Of a stretch of DNA of 16,218 nt, positions 8,901-16,171 are shown one piece after another. Position 1 is the first letter of the stretch; every line of letters begins with the position of its first letter. The translations under genes and the position numbers were made by a program. Below the pieces are notes generated by a model. The model was not told the origin of the DNA, did not search any database, and worked only from the letters and a program-made list of their open reading frames with translations. The DNA is from Parachlamydiales bacterium (GTDB lineage Bacteria; Chlamydiota; Chlamydiia; Chlamydiales; Simkaniaceae), in the NCBI GenBank assembly GCA_030641465.1, contig DAOWHK010000144.1, positions 1 through 16,218 of the forward strand, given 5' to 3'.

Positions 8901-10652
8901 AAAATTTGCAACAATCTCTGCTTCATCTCCACGAAATACCCCTTGCGCTCCAAAACAATTATTGTGACAAACAAATACAATGGCCGGAAGATTATTTCCT
9001 TTGTAATATGAATCCTCCGAAATTTTTCCCCCATGAAATTTGCTCTTCACTTCCTTGTAGAGTAAATCAATTGCAAGCGCTCCGTGCCAATCATTAAACT
9101 CAATCACATCTGTTTTCAAAGAATTAGGATCGAGAGCTTCATACTTTAATCGTTTCTCTAAATATGCTGCACATACAGCTCCAAAATAAGCCATTCTCTC
9201 TTTAAGACCATACCATTTATCTTTTCCTACTCCATGATGCCCATCTTGATAGATACCAGTTGAATTGCCACAAATATCAAAAAACTGCTCAGGGCCTCCA
9301 TCTAAACGCACGAGCTCAATACCCGTATCTGTCTGCGTGCTATGTACATTTAACAACTTTTCTTGGCCATTAATGTTGTATGTCATGCGCTCGCAAGTAG
9401 TCTCTGGTGTCGACAGTTCTGGTATTCTGCGTTCTCCATTAGGAGTTTGTCGATACCGGAAATCGGGAGAGATCACTGTAACGTTATGCCCTCTCATCTT
9501 TAATGCAGCAACTCTTGAAGCAACGGCTTCTCCAAGTCCACCAAACTTAATCCCCCAACGATTACCTAACTCATAGCTAACTATAAGGAGATTCAACACA
9601 CCTGCTTGGGTTCGATTCGAAGCTACACGCACTTTTTCCATCGAAGTTTTCGTATAATGAAATGTCTTTGGGCCTACTTGTTGCAGATATCTTAATTGTT
9701 TTGCGCGCCCTCTGCAGGAATCAAAGGAAAAATCTCCCGCTACTTTCTCGATTAGGGCCTGTAATTGACTGAGATAATTAAGCCTATCTTCCACTGGAGC
9801 GTCCAATGACATGCAAAACTGCTCTGCTAAATGATTAAACCTAGGACTTTTTTCACCCATACGTAAACATAGATCTTGTAGATCCTTTGTTTTAAGACTA
9901 AGAATCTGCAGATCAGGCGATAAAGTTTGGTTTTCTGCAATAAGCCCAGATAATGCCTGCTCTACGCAATGCAAATCATGCTGCACATCAAGAATTTCTA
10001 GAAGTTCCCCTAAGAATGAATCTCCACTTGGCGTTAATAGTCCAAGAAGTAGAGAAGGATCACCTAAGATCCTCTCTTCGCCAAAATTGAATCCAACATC
10101 TCCTAGCTCTCCTCTCCAAGTAATATATACGATATAAAATAAATATTCTTTTATATCCTTATGTAAACTATCAAACCCTCTTCTATGATCGTCTACCGCC
10201 TTACTTGGATCTTTCAACAAATCAATAAAATTTTTTAATTCGTCGCGGTGACAATCTAAAAATGGCTCATTAATCCCAACTCTCTGTATCTCAATAATTT
10301 TAGCTTTATACGCTTCATTTAATTCCTCTAGAGGGACACGATTTCTTATGAAGTCTAGCATAACTGGCGAACATTCATAAGCAATCTCTAACGCAGCTCT
10401 GTCCTCCGGTTCAAGCTTTAACAAGCACTCCCATAACGAGCCTTGAGTATGAGCTGGAGACCTGAGTTCATCCACCAGCGCTTGTACCAAGCTTTGGTGG
10501 TCCTGATATACCCTTAACTGCTCATGTTTAGCAGCCTTATTAGGAAAAAGAGGAAAATTCCGGTTTAATAATTCACACTCCCCCATAAACGTTTGTATTT
10601 CGCAATCACAATTTGGAGCGTTTCTTCTCATAGTGCATACTGGAGGAATCAT
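5925..10652 (-). CDS. glgA-glgB: Fused glycogen synthase / branching enzyme (GlgA-GlgB), copy A
   Basis: This 1575-residue protein should extend alpha-1,4-glucan from a nucleotide-glucose and add alpha-1,6 branches. Residues 1 to ~350 are an unrecognised, probably helical region. About 353-930 is a GT5 glycogen synthase: KFGGL (K369), FNDWH (D521, H523), R727 and K733 of VGRYDSTQKGL, FEPCG (E822) and SGGL (843-846). About 967-1050 is a CBM48 module. About 1090-1575 is a GH13 branching enzyme: SPTSRYG (1157-1163), region I DFIPGH (D1185), region II DGFRIDA (nucleophile D1255), region III E1309 and region IV SHD (D1386), then KLNFMGND and a beta C-terminus. All catalytic residues I can place are present. 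ATG 10652 is preceded by TAGGT 8 bases upstream. No signal peptide. Glycogen enzymes of Chlamydia trachomatis include type III-secreted GlgA, but a secretion signal cannot be read here. Confidence 0.9.
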   Translation of the reverse strand: MIPPVCTMRRNAPNCDCEIQTFMGECELLNRNFPLFPNKAAKHEQLRVYQDHQSLVQALVDELRSPAHTQGSLWECLLKLEPEDRAALEIAYECSPVMLDFIRNRVPLEELNEAYKAKIIEIQRVGINEPFLDCHRDELKNFIDLLKDPSKAVDDHRRGFDSLHKDIKEYLFYIVYITWRGELGDVGFNFGEERILGDPSLLLGLLTPSGDSFLGELLEILDVQHDLHCVEQALSGLIAENQTLSPDLQILSLKTKDLQDLCLRMGEKSPRFNHLAEQFCMSLDAPVEDRLNYLSQLQALIEKVAGDFSFDSCRGRAKQLRYLQQVGPKTFHYTKTSMEKVRVASNRTQAGVLNLLIVSYELGNRWGIKFGGLGEAVASRVAALKMRGHNVTVISPDFRYRQTPNGERRIPELSTPETTCERMTYNINGQEKLLNVHSTQTDTGIELVRLDGGPEQFFDICGNSTGIYQDGHHGVGKDKWYGLKERMAYFGAVCAAYLEKRLKYEALDPNSLKTDVIEFNDWHGALAIDLLYKEVKSKFHGGKISEDSYYKGNNLPAIVFVCHNNCFGAQGVFRGDEAEIVANFGGEAGGFNVAQRALERSDMSLTVSRTFAEEMQTEVLGAGMEQWVRRAAHSGRFKGIINGSNPTGYDPSTSPQLTGWVDPETQVHTPLAYSTESQNIAGHRKVMKKQLGKWITAYGDPKAKAFLEKCGGTDSLVEKDVVYFVGRYDSTQKGLEQFKYIMRHAHGMGAVFICMGYGEDETANAILNELEAIAERENLPAWIQRGSPNPEGPEVGSRVIQASVGHLIRACSTVAVVPSKFEPCGLVQFESWLFGVAVAAVNSGGLRDTVKDGENGFVFERKGLWDSDEQGEEVEGAIEKALTTWRDFTPEQKQEFSVSVMKAAQSSSWTVTPDRSPAPVDEYVNLYLLAIERAKRSRDTFAITSMPKLDYSSQELFELPYFQTEKPLYDVYGVQFDEKKPGTATFRVAAPRAYSVSLVIDGREDSIPMKWNGDGSFSATADEIAEGMIYSYQIEIEKGVFATKSDPFAFSSVRIGKEMRSVVANPNTYDWGDDEWMRTRKEQGDNFYKKEGPTNIYEVKLGEFERKHKKEPLNYREYAPKLAAHCKEKSVTHIELFGVLEYPLDVSMGYLVSGFFSPTSRYGSIEDFQYMIDYFHREGIAVVLDFIPGHFSMDQTGMVDFDGKPFFEHPNSTKGVHHLWGSKIFNFESENIRNFLIASAKFFADKMHFDGFRIDALQSITDLDFGGKPEFMRESNIRGGVEDLDGELFLKELNSSMKEYDPSISMVSEDSSNKVRTTSPAYKNQNGEFVGDGLGFEGNWHMHLSGQLCNLYKNPPNERGRHFWSIIEPLRLLSEKSNWLLERSHDRYDDAMGRKSEIETFARGVDDVVSFHCLFMTFPFNRKLNFMGNDTGASEAFIPKVQRGVADMKIPQRECISKVTTAWNKFYKETPAFWQDPEVSFQNVARNEDAGIIEFRRKDRAGKVYRVVHNLSDTNFEEYNLTKLERIRAAKIVMSSEADKQDRDLTESVIVVDEQILRLRLGPFSSYVIEEDLVA

Positions 10653-10687
10653 ATTAATTACCTAGTTTTATTAATTTAATAACTTTA

Positions 10688-10716
10688 ATTATAATTAATA
10701 TTACCATATAAAACAA
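10688..10716 (-). promoter_or_regulatory. Sigma-70-type promoter of GlgA-GlgB copy A
   Basis: On the minus strand, -35 TTGTTT (10711-10716), a 17-bp spacer and a consensus -10 TATAAT (10688-10693). The start near 10681 would give a leader of about 28 nt that includes the AGG ribosome-binding sequence. A 15-bp palindrome, TTATTAATTTAATAA (10668-10682), overlaps the predicted transcript start. Confidence 0.55.
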
Positions 10717-10760
10717 TTAGTAAACTTTAATTGAGTTAATTAATAATTAAACTTAGATTT

Positions 10761-10789
10761 TTGCATTTATTTGTGTAAGCATCTATACT
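10761..10789 (+). promoter_or_regulatory. Promoter of the truncated nucleotidyltransferase gene
   Basis: -35 TTGCAT (10761-10766), a 17-bp spacer and -10 TATACT (10784-10789). The start near 10796 leaves a leader of about 72 nt before ATG 10869. The promoter diverges from the one for copy A and is preserved identically in the second duplication unit. Confidence 0.5.
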
Positions 10790-10868
10790 CAGTATTAAAC
10801 AGGCATTATTGCACAAAAGAATATTAACCAACTTAACGTCAACTTGTTAAAAATAAATCCGGACTATC

Positions 10869-11195
10869 ATGCCCTCATTAAACATTGCGAACAAAATTAT
10901 TCAAAAGCTTCAAAACCAAGGGTTTATAGCATATTTTGCTGGAGGCTGGGTACGAGACTACCTAATGGACCATCCTTCTGATGACATCGATATCGCCACA
11001 AACGCCACAGTTGAAGATGTGCAAACTCTTTTTTTGAAAACAATTCCTGTCAGCATTCAGTTTGGAATCATCGTTGCAGTAGAAGAAGGCCTCTCTTTTG
11101 AAGTCGCGATGTTTAGACAAGATCGCAATTATATGGACGGAAGGCGCCCCAAATCTCTTTCTTTTCTAAGAGTTAAGCCGCAATCGTCTCTTTAA
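10869..11195 (+). pseudogene. Truncated class II CCA-adding enzyme / poly(A) polymerase fused to the manA tail
   Basis: Class II nucleotidyltransferases add CCA to tRNA 3' ends or poly(A) to RNA. The first ~95 codons encode the start of the head domain: AYFAGGWVRD with GGWVRD at 25-30, the catalytic DDIDIATNA (metal-binding D39 and D41) and FEVAMFRQDRNYMDGRRP. The family normally runs to about 400 residues, with a conserved RRDFTIN-like segment soon after this point. Instead the frame passes at about codon 95 into LSFLRVKPQSSL, a copy of the manA C-terminus in the manA frame, and stops. Neck, body and tail domains are missing, so no activity is expected. Promoter and start codon are intact, so it may be transcribed, running into the 3' end of giant gene copy B (23-bp overlap). 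Whether the family member is cca or pcnB cannot be decided from this part. Confidence 0.85.
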
Positions 11196-14100
11196 TCACA
11201 TAAGAAGAAAGGGGTCCAATCCTTAGCCTTAACGCTCCATTATCGCAAAGGGTCACTCTTTCATTAAGATTGCGATCTTGTTTTAACTTTTCAGAGTTCA
11301 TAACAATTGTTGCAGATCCGAGACGATCCACTATTGTGAGATCATACACAGGAAAATTTGTTGTAGAAAAGTTATGCACTACTCTATAAGTATTGCCTTT
11401 ATCATCTTTCCGTCGATACTCTAAGACTCCAGCTTCCTGGTTTTCATATATCCATTGATAGCTAGTAGATGAATGTTGATAAAACGCGGGAGTTTCAGTG
11501 TAAAACTTATTCCAAGCAGCTGTCACCCTTGCAACGCATTCTTGCTCTGCATCACGCATGTCTACGACACCTCTTTGCACTTTTGGAAGATATCCTTCTT
11601 TTGCGCAAATATCATTTCCCATAAAATTTAATTTTTTGGGAACGGGGTGCGTCATCATAAAGCCATGGAATAATACGATATCATCAACTCCATATGCGAA
11701 CATTTCAAACTCAGATGCTTTTCCATGCTGCGTATTATAACTATCATGACAGCGAGGTAAAACTGCTACTACATGCTCAAACTGCCCTATTGGACCTGTA
11801 AGCATACCAAGCTTAGTTCGATCTTTCTCTTTAAAAAATTCAATCGGACTTTCGACGGCATGACTTGCCCATATGCCACCTTCAAATCCAAGTCCCCCTG
11901 TCAACTCACCATTTTCGTTCAACACTACAGGCTCTGTCACATTTTGAGCACCGCTTGTATCTTCTGCGACCATTTCTATGCTCGGATCGTACTGTTTCAT
12001 GGAATAATTTAGCTCGCGAATAAATTGATATCCCGCAAGATTTTCGCTGCTTCCAGATTCGTTTGGATCCCACTGATAATTAGGTTTATTACAATAGTTT
12101 AGCTCTTTCATACTCTGGACAGCATCCACACGAAATCCATCAATATGCAATTTGTCTGCAAAATATTTAGCACTTCCAATCAAAAACTCTCGAATATTTT
12201 TACTTTCATAATTAAAAACCTTTGATCCCCACAGATGGTGCAAACCTTTCATTGGATCGGGATGTTCAAAAAATGGCTGTCCATCAAAATCTACAAGCCC
12301 TGATTGATCTATCGAAAAGTGCCCTGGAATGAAATCAACAACCACACGAATATCCTTTCCATGTAGATAATCAATCATATATTGAAAGTCCTGAACTGTT
12401 CCATAGCGGCTTGTCGGACTAAAAAATCCTGAAACAAGATAACCCATAGATTCATCAAGCGGATGCTCAAATACACCAAAGAGTTCTACTTCGTTATAAT
12501 GAAATTCCTTGCAATGCTCGGCAAGTTTATGTGCATACTCTTTATAGTTATACGGCTGGCCATTAGGTTTAAGAGCATACTCCCCAAGTCTTAGTTCAAT
12601 AATATTTGTCGGTCCTTCTTTATAAAACCTATCTCCTTGTGCCTTTCTTGCATTCATCCATCCTAGATCTTTCCAAATATATTCATCTGGATTTGCAACA
12701 ACAGATCTCATCTCTTTTCCCACTTTTGCGGACGAAAATGCGAACGGGTCACTTTTTGTAGCAAAAATTCCTTTTTCAATTTCTATTTGATAAGAGTAGA
12801 TCATTCCTTCTGCAATTCCATCAGCTGTAGTGCTCCAGCTTCCATCGTTATGCCACTGCATTGGAATAAGCTCTTCTTTTCCATCAATCACTAAAGAAAC
12901 AGAGATCGCTCTTGGAGCTGCAACGCGAAATATAGCTGTGCCAGGTTTCTCTTTATCAAAATGCACCCCATAAACATCATACACTAGCTCCTCAGTCTGA
13001 AAGTAAGGTAAGTCAAAAAGTTCCTGACTCGTATAATCAAGAGTTGGCATAGAAGTTATTGCAAATTTATCACGATGCTTCGCTCGCTGTGCTGCCATTA
13101 AGTAAAGGTTTTCATATTCTTCAATTGGTGGACTACCTTCTGGAATTTCAGTCCAACTTGAATTTTGCGCAGCAGTCATCACGCTTCTGCTAAATACTTG
13201 TTTTTTCTCTGAAGAATATCCTCGCCAAGCGGTAAGAGCTCTTTCAATTGCGCTTGCAGCTTCAACGCCTTGCTCCTCAGAGTCCCAAAGTCCCTTCCTA
13301 TCGAAAACGAAACCGTTTACACCTTCTTTTACAGTATCTTTTAAACCACCAGAGTTCACGCTAACAACAGCCACTCCAAATAGCCACGCCTCAAATTGCA
13401 CAAGTCCACAAGGTTCAAATTTTGAAGGAACAACGGTCACTGTACTAAGGCCCCGGATCACTTCCCCAACTCCAGGTTTGTTATCATTCCGATCTCCACC
13501 CAATTGAATCCCTAGACTCCCAACATTTTGCTGAGGAAAAGTATCATAATCTTCAGGAATTGATGCTGGGTCTTTTACGCGGCGCTCGGTGCTTGAATAA
13601 CCTCTTTGAATCCATGCAGGGATGTCATCCCTTGCTGCAATTCTTTCAAGATCATCTAAAATCTTATTTGCTGTTTCATCTTCACTAACCCCCATACAAA
13701 TAAATACAGCTCCCATTTTATGAGCCTGTTGCATAATATACTTAAATTGCTCAAGCCCTTTTTGACTTGAATCGTAGCGCCCAACAAAAGAAATTACATC
13801 TTTGCCTACTAAAGAGCCGCCACAAGCTGCTAAAAATTCCTGCGCTTTTGGATCACCATGCACCTCAATCCATTTACCTAACTGCGCTTTCATTATTTCT
13901 CGATGAGCTGCAATATTTCCTGTAGCTGTAGAATAGGCAAGAGAGCATAGCTCATTTGTTACTGGATCTATCCAATTAGTCAATCTAAGAGCAGTATTTG
14001 GATTCCAGCCTTCGGGATTACTTCCATTAATAATTCCCTTAAACCGCCCAGAATGTGCAAGGCGCCTTGCCCACTGCTCCATTCCAGCTCCGAGCTGCTC

Positions 14101-15954
14101 AGATTGCATCTCTAATGCAAAAGTTGGCGAGACTGTAAGGCTCATGTCAGATCGCTCCATTGCACTTTGCGCAACGTTAAACCCACGAGATACCCCTCCA
14201 AAACTTGCAATAATCTCGGCTTCATCTTCACTAAATACCCCTTGCGCGCCAAAACCATTATTATGACAAACAAATACAATGGCCGGAAGTTTATCTCCTC
14301 TATGATAATCACCCTCTTCAATTTCTTGAGTCTCAACCTTACGCTGAATTTCTCGGTAGAGTAAATCGACTGCAAGTGCTGCGTGCCAATCATTAAATTC
14401 AATTACATCAGTTTTAGGAAATTCCCCTGCTAGCTCACGTTCTAATCGGTTCTCTAAATAAGCAGCTGCAACCGCTCCAAAATAAGCCATTCTCTTTTTT
14501 AAACCAAACCACGGCTTTCCAGGTTCGGCATGCTTTCCATCTTGATATAGCCCACCTATATTACCTCGAATATCAAAATATTTTTTTAGGCCTCCTTCAA
14601 AACGGACGAGATTAATCCCATCTACTTCCCTGTAATTTACACCTACGAGCTCTCTAACCCCATCCACAGAGATTACTTCTCTTTTACTAGAATCAGATTC
14701 CAGCCAATCATTTGGCCTTCCATCTTCATCTTGATCTCCTAAAAAATGAAAATCTGGACAAAGCACTGTAACTTTGTGTCCTCTTTCCTGCAGTGTTTTT
14801 ATTCTTGAATAGATTGCTTCTCCAAGTCCACCAAATTTTGGCCCCAAATTCTTGCTAAGCTCGTAGCTAACAATGATTAGGTTTAATAAAGTTCGTGGAG
14901 TTTCAGCTCGGTTATGAGGTACATGTACACGTACTTTTTCCATTGAAGTATCTGTATAATGAAAAGTCTTTGGTCCTACTTGCTGCAGATATCTTGATTG
15001 TTTTGCGCGATGTCTACATGCTTCAAAAGAAAAATCGTGAGCTACCTTTCTAAGCAAGTTCCGTAATTTCTCGAGGTATTTCAGCCTATTTTCAACACTG
15101 CAGTCCAATGATATGCTAAATTGATTTGCTAAATGATTAAACCTTGGAGTTTTTTCTCCCATCCCTAAACACTTTGCTCGTAATTCCCCTGTCAGATAAC
15201 CACACGCCTGAGGATCAGGAAATGAAGAATTGTACTCATCAATAAGATTAGATAGCTTATCCATAGCTTCATGTAGGTCATCTTGAATACTTAAAATTTC
15301 TTCCAGCTCCTCTAAAAAAGATTCCCCAGTTGGCGTTAATAGCCCAAGAAGTAGAGATGGATCACCTAAGAGCCTTTCTTCGCCAAAATTGTTGCCAACA
15401 CCTTGTAGATCTCCTTTCCAAGTAATATATATGACATAAAATAAATATTCTTTTATATCCTTATGTAAACTATCAAATCCTCTTCTATGATCATCAACCG
15501 CCTTTCTTGAATCTTTCAACAAATCAATAAATTTTTTTAATTCGTCGCGGTGACGATCTAAAAATGGCTCATCAATCCCAACTCTCTGTATCTCAATAAT
15601 TTTAGCTTTATACGCTTCATTTAATTCCTCTAGAGGGACACGATTAGCTATGAAATTTAACATAGCTGGAAAACCTCCATAAGCCCTCTCTAACGCAGAT
15701 CTGTCCTCCGGTCGAAGCTTTAACACACACTGTTTTACTGAGCTTTGAGAACGAGCTGGACAATCAAGCTCAGCCACCAGAGCTTGTACCAAGCTTTTGT
15801 GGTGCCTAAGTCTCCATAAATGATCATTTTTATCAGTCTGATTGTCAAAAAGAGGAAACTGCCTGGTTAATAATTTATGCTCCCCCATAAAGGGTTGCGT
15901 TCCAATATTACCAACAGTACCATTTCTGCTCATAGTAACTTCTGAAGGAATCAT
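11173..15954 (-). CDS. glgA-glgB: Fused glycogen synthase / branching enzyme (GlgA-GlgB), copy B
   Basis: A 1593-residue paralogue of the gene at 5925-10652 with the same order: unknown N-terminal region (1 to ~354), GT5 synthase (~357-960), CBM48 (~992-1075), GH13 branching enzyme (~1114-1593). Key residues are retained: K373 of KFGGL, D522 and H524 of NDWH, R726 and K732 of VGRYDSSQKGL, E847 of FEPCG, D1207 of region I, nucleophile D1277 in DGFRVDA, E1331 of region III, H1403 and D1404 of region IV. It differs from copy A by about 18 extra residues net, mainly in the GT5 C-terminal half (about 787-833, a Gly/Asn/Asp-rich insert before STVTVVPSK), and by strong divergence around 400-480. ATG 15954 has the same TAGGT upstream. 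Its stop codon lies inside the copied manA tail. Confidence 0.9.
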   Translation of the reverse strand: MIPSEVTMSRNGTVGNIGTQPFMGEHKLLTRQFPLFDNQTDKNDHLWRLRHHKSLVQALVAELDCPARSQSSVKQCVLKLRPEDRSALERAYGGFPAMLNFIANRVPLEELNEAYKAKIIEIQRVGIDEPFLDRHRDELKKFIDLLKDSRKAVDDHRRGFDSLHKDIKEYLFYVIYITWKGDLQGVGNNFGEERLLGDPSLLLGLLTPTGESFLEELEEILSIQDDLHEAMDKLSNLIDEYNSSFPDPQACGYLTGELRAKCLGMGEKTPRFNHLANQFSISLDCSVENRLKYLEKLRNLLRKVAHDFSFEACRHRAKQSRYLQQVGPKTFHYTDTSMEKVRVHVPHNRAETPRTLLNLIIVSYELSKNLGPKFGGLGEAIYSRIKTLQERGHKVTVLCPDFHFLGDQDEDGRPNDWLESDSSKREVISVDGVRELVGVNYREVDGINLVRFEGGLKKYFDIRGNIGGLYQDGKHAEPGKPWFGLKKRMAYFGAVAAAYLENRLERELAGEFPKTDVIEFNDWHAALAVDLLYREIQRKVETQEIEEGDYHRGDKLPAIVFVCHNNGFGAQGVFSEDEAEIIASFGGVSRGFNVAQSAMERSDMSLTVSPTFALEMQSEQLGAGMEQWARRLAHSGRFKGIINGSNPEGWNPNTALRLTNWIDPVTNELCSLAYSTATGNIAAHREIMKAQLGKWIEVHGDPKAQEFLAACGGSLVGKDVISFVGRYDSSQKGLEQFKYIMQQAHKMGAVFICMGVSEDETANKILDDLERIAARDDIPAWIQRGYSSTERRVKDPASIPEDYDTFPQQNVGSLGIQLGGDRNDNKPGVGEVIRGLSTVTVVPSKFEPCGLVQFEAWLFGVAVVSVNSGGLKDTVKEGVNGFVFDRKGLWDSEEQGVEAASAIERALTAWRGYSSEKKQVFSRSVMTAAQNSSWTEIPEGSPPIEEYENLYLMAAQRAKHRDKFAITSMPTLDYTSQELFDLPYFQTEELVYDVYGVHFDKEKPGTAIFRVAAPRAISVSLVIDGKEELIPMQWHNDGSWSTTADGIAEGMIYSYQIEIEKGIFATKSDPFAFSSAKVGKEMRSVVANPDEYIWKDLGWMNARKAQGDRFYKEGPTNIIELRLGEYALKPNGQPYNYKEYAHKLAEHCKEFHYNEVELFGVFEHPLDESMGYLVSGFFSPTSRYGTVQDFQYMIDYLHGKDIRVVVDFIPGHFSIDQSGLVDFDGQPFFEHPDPMKGLHHLWGSKVFNYESKNIREFLIGSAKYFADKLHIDGFRVDAVQSMKELNYCNKPNYQWDPNESGSSENLAGYQFIRELNYSMKQYDPSIEMVAEDTSGAQNVTEPVVLNENGELTGGLGFEGGIWASHAVESPIEFFKEKDRTKLGMLTGPIGQFEHVVAVLPRCHDSYNTQHGKASEFEMFAYGVDDIVLFHGFMMTHPVPKKLNFMGNDICAKEGYLPKVQRGVVDMRDAEQECVARVTAAWNKFYTETPAFYQHSSTSYQWIYENQEAGVLEYRRKDDKGNTYRVVHNFSTTNFPVYDLTIVDRLGSATIVMNSEKLKQDRNLNERVTLCDNGALRLRIGPLSSYVIKETIAA

Positions 15955-15989
15955 ATTAATTACCTAATTTTATTAATTTAATAACTTTA

Positions 15990-16019
15990 ATTATAATTAA
16001 TATTACTATATAAAAACAA
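15990..16019 (-). promoter_or_regulatory. Sigma-70-type promoter of GlgA-GlgB copy B
   Basis: On the minus strand, -35 TTGTTT (16014-16019) and -10 TATAAT (15990-15995) correspond to the copy A promoter, but one extra A makes the spacer 18 bp instead of 17. Strength may therefore differ between the two copies. Confidence 0.5.
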
Positions 16020-16063
16020 TTAGTAAACTTTAATTGAATTAATTAATAATTAAACTTAGATTT

Positions 16064-16092
16064 TTGCATTTATTTGTGTAAGCATCTATACT
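16064..16092 (+). promoter_or_regulatory. Promoter of the right-hand nucleotidyltransferase gene
   Basis: -35 TTGCAT (16064-16069), a 17-bp spacer and -10 TATACT (16087-16092), identical to the promoter in front of the truncated copy. Confidence 0.5.
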
Positions 16093-16171
16093 CAGTATTA
16101 AACAGGCATTATTGCACAAAAGAATCTTAACCAACTTAGCGTCAACTTGTTAAAAATAAATCCGGACTATC

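Larger units (their letters stand above)
5907..11154. repeat. Tandem duplication, unit 1
   Basis: This unit runs from the last codons of manA through the first giant gene, the divergent promoter region and the first ~95 codons of the nucleotidyltransferase. Its left edge, CTCTTTCCTTTCTAAGAG and onwards (5907-5931), matches 11155-11179 with one mismatch in 25. The offset to unit 2 is 5248 bp at the left edge and 5303 bp at the nucleotidyltransferase ATG. The 55-bp difference equals 18 extra codons in the second giant gene plus one extra noncoding base. Confidence 0.85.

Noticed and set aside
8195..9576. Several plus-strand frames inside giant gene copy A
   Set aside because: They are antisense to conserved glycogen synthase motifs, overlap one another in different frames and have no promoters or ribosome-binding sites.
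10800..10868. RNA hairpin or riboswitch in the nucleotidyltransferase leader
   Set aside because: Only a 5-bp TTAAC/GTTAA pairing was found, and one of the few changes in the second copy breaks it.
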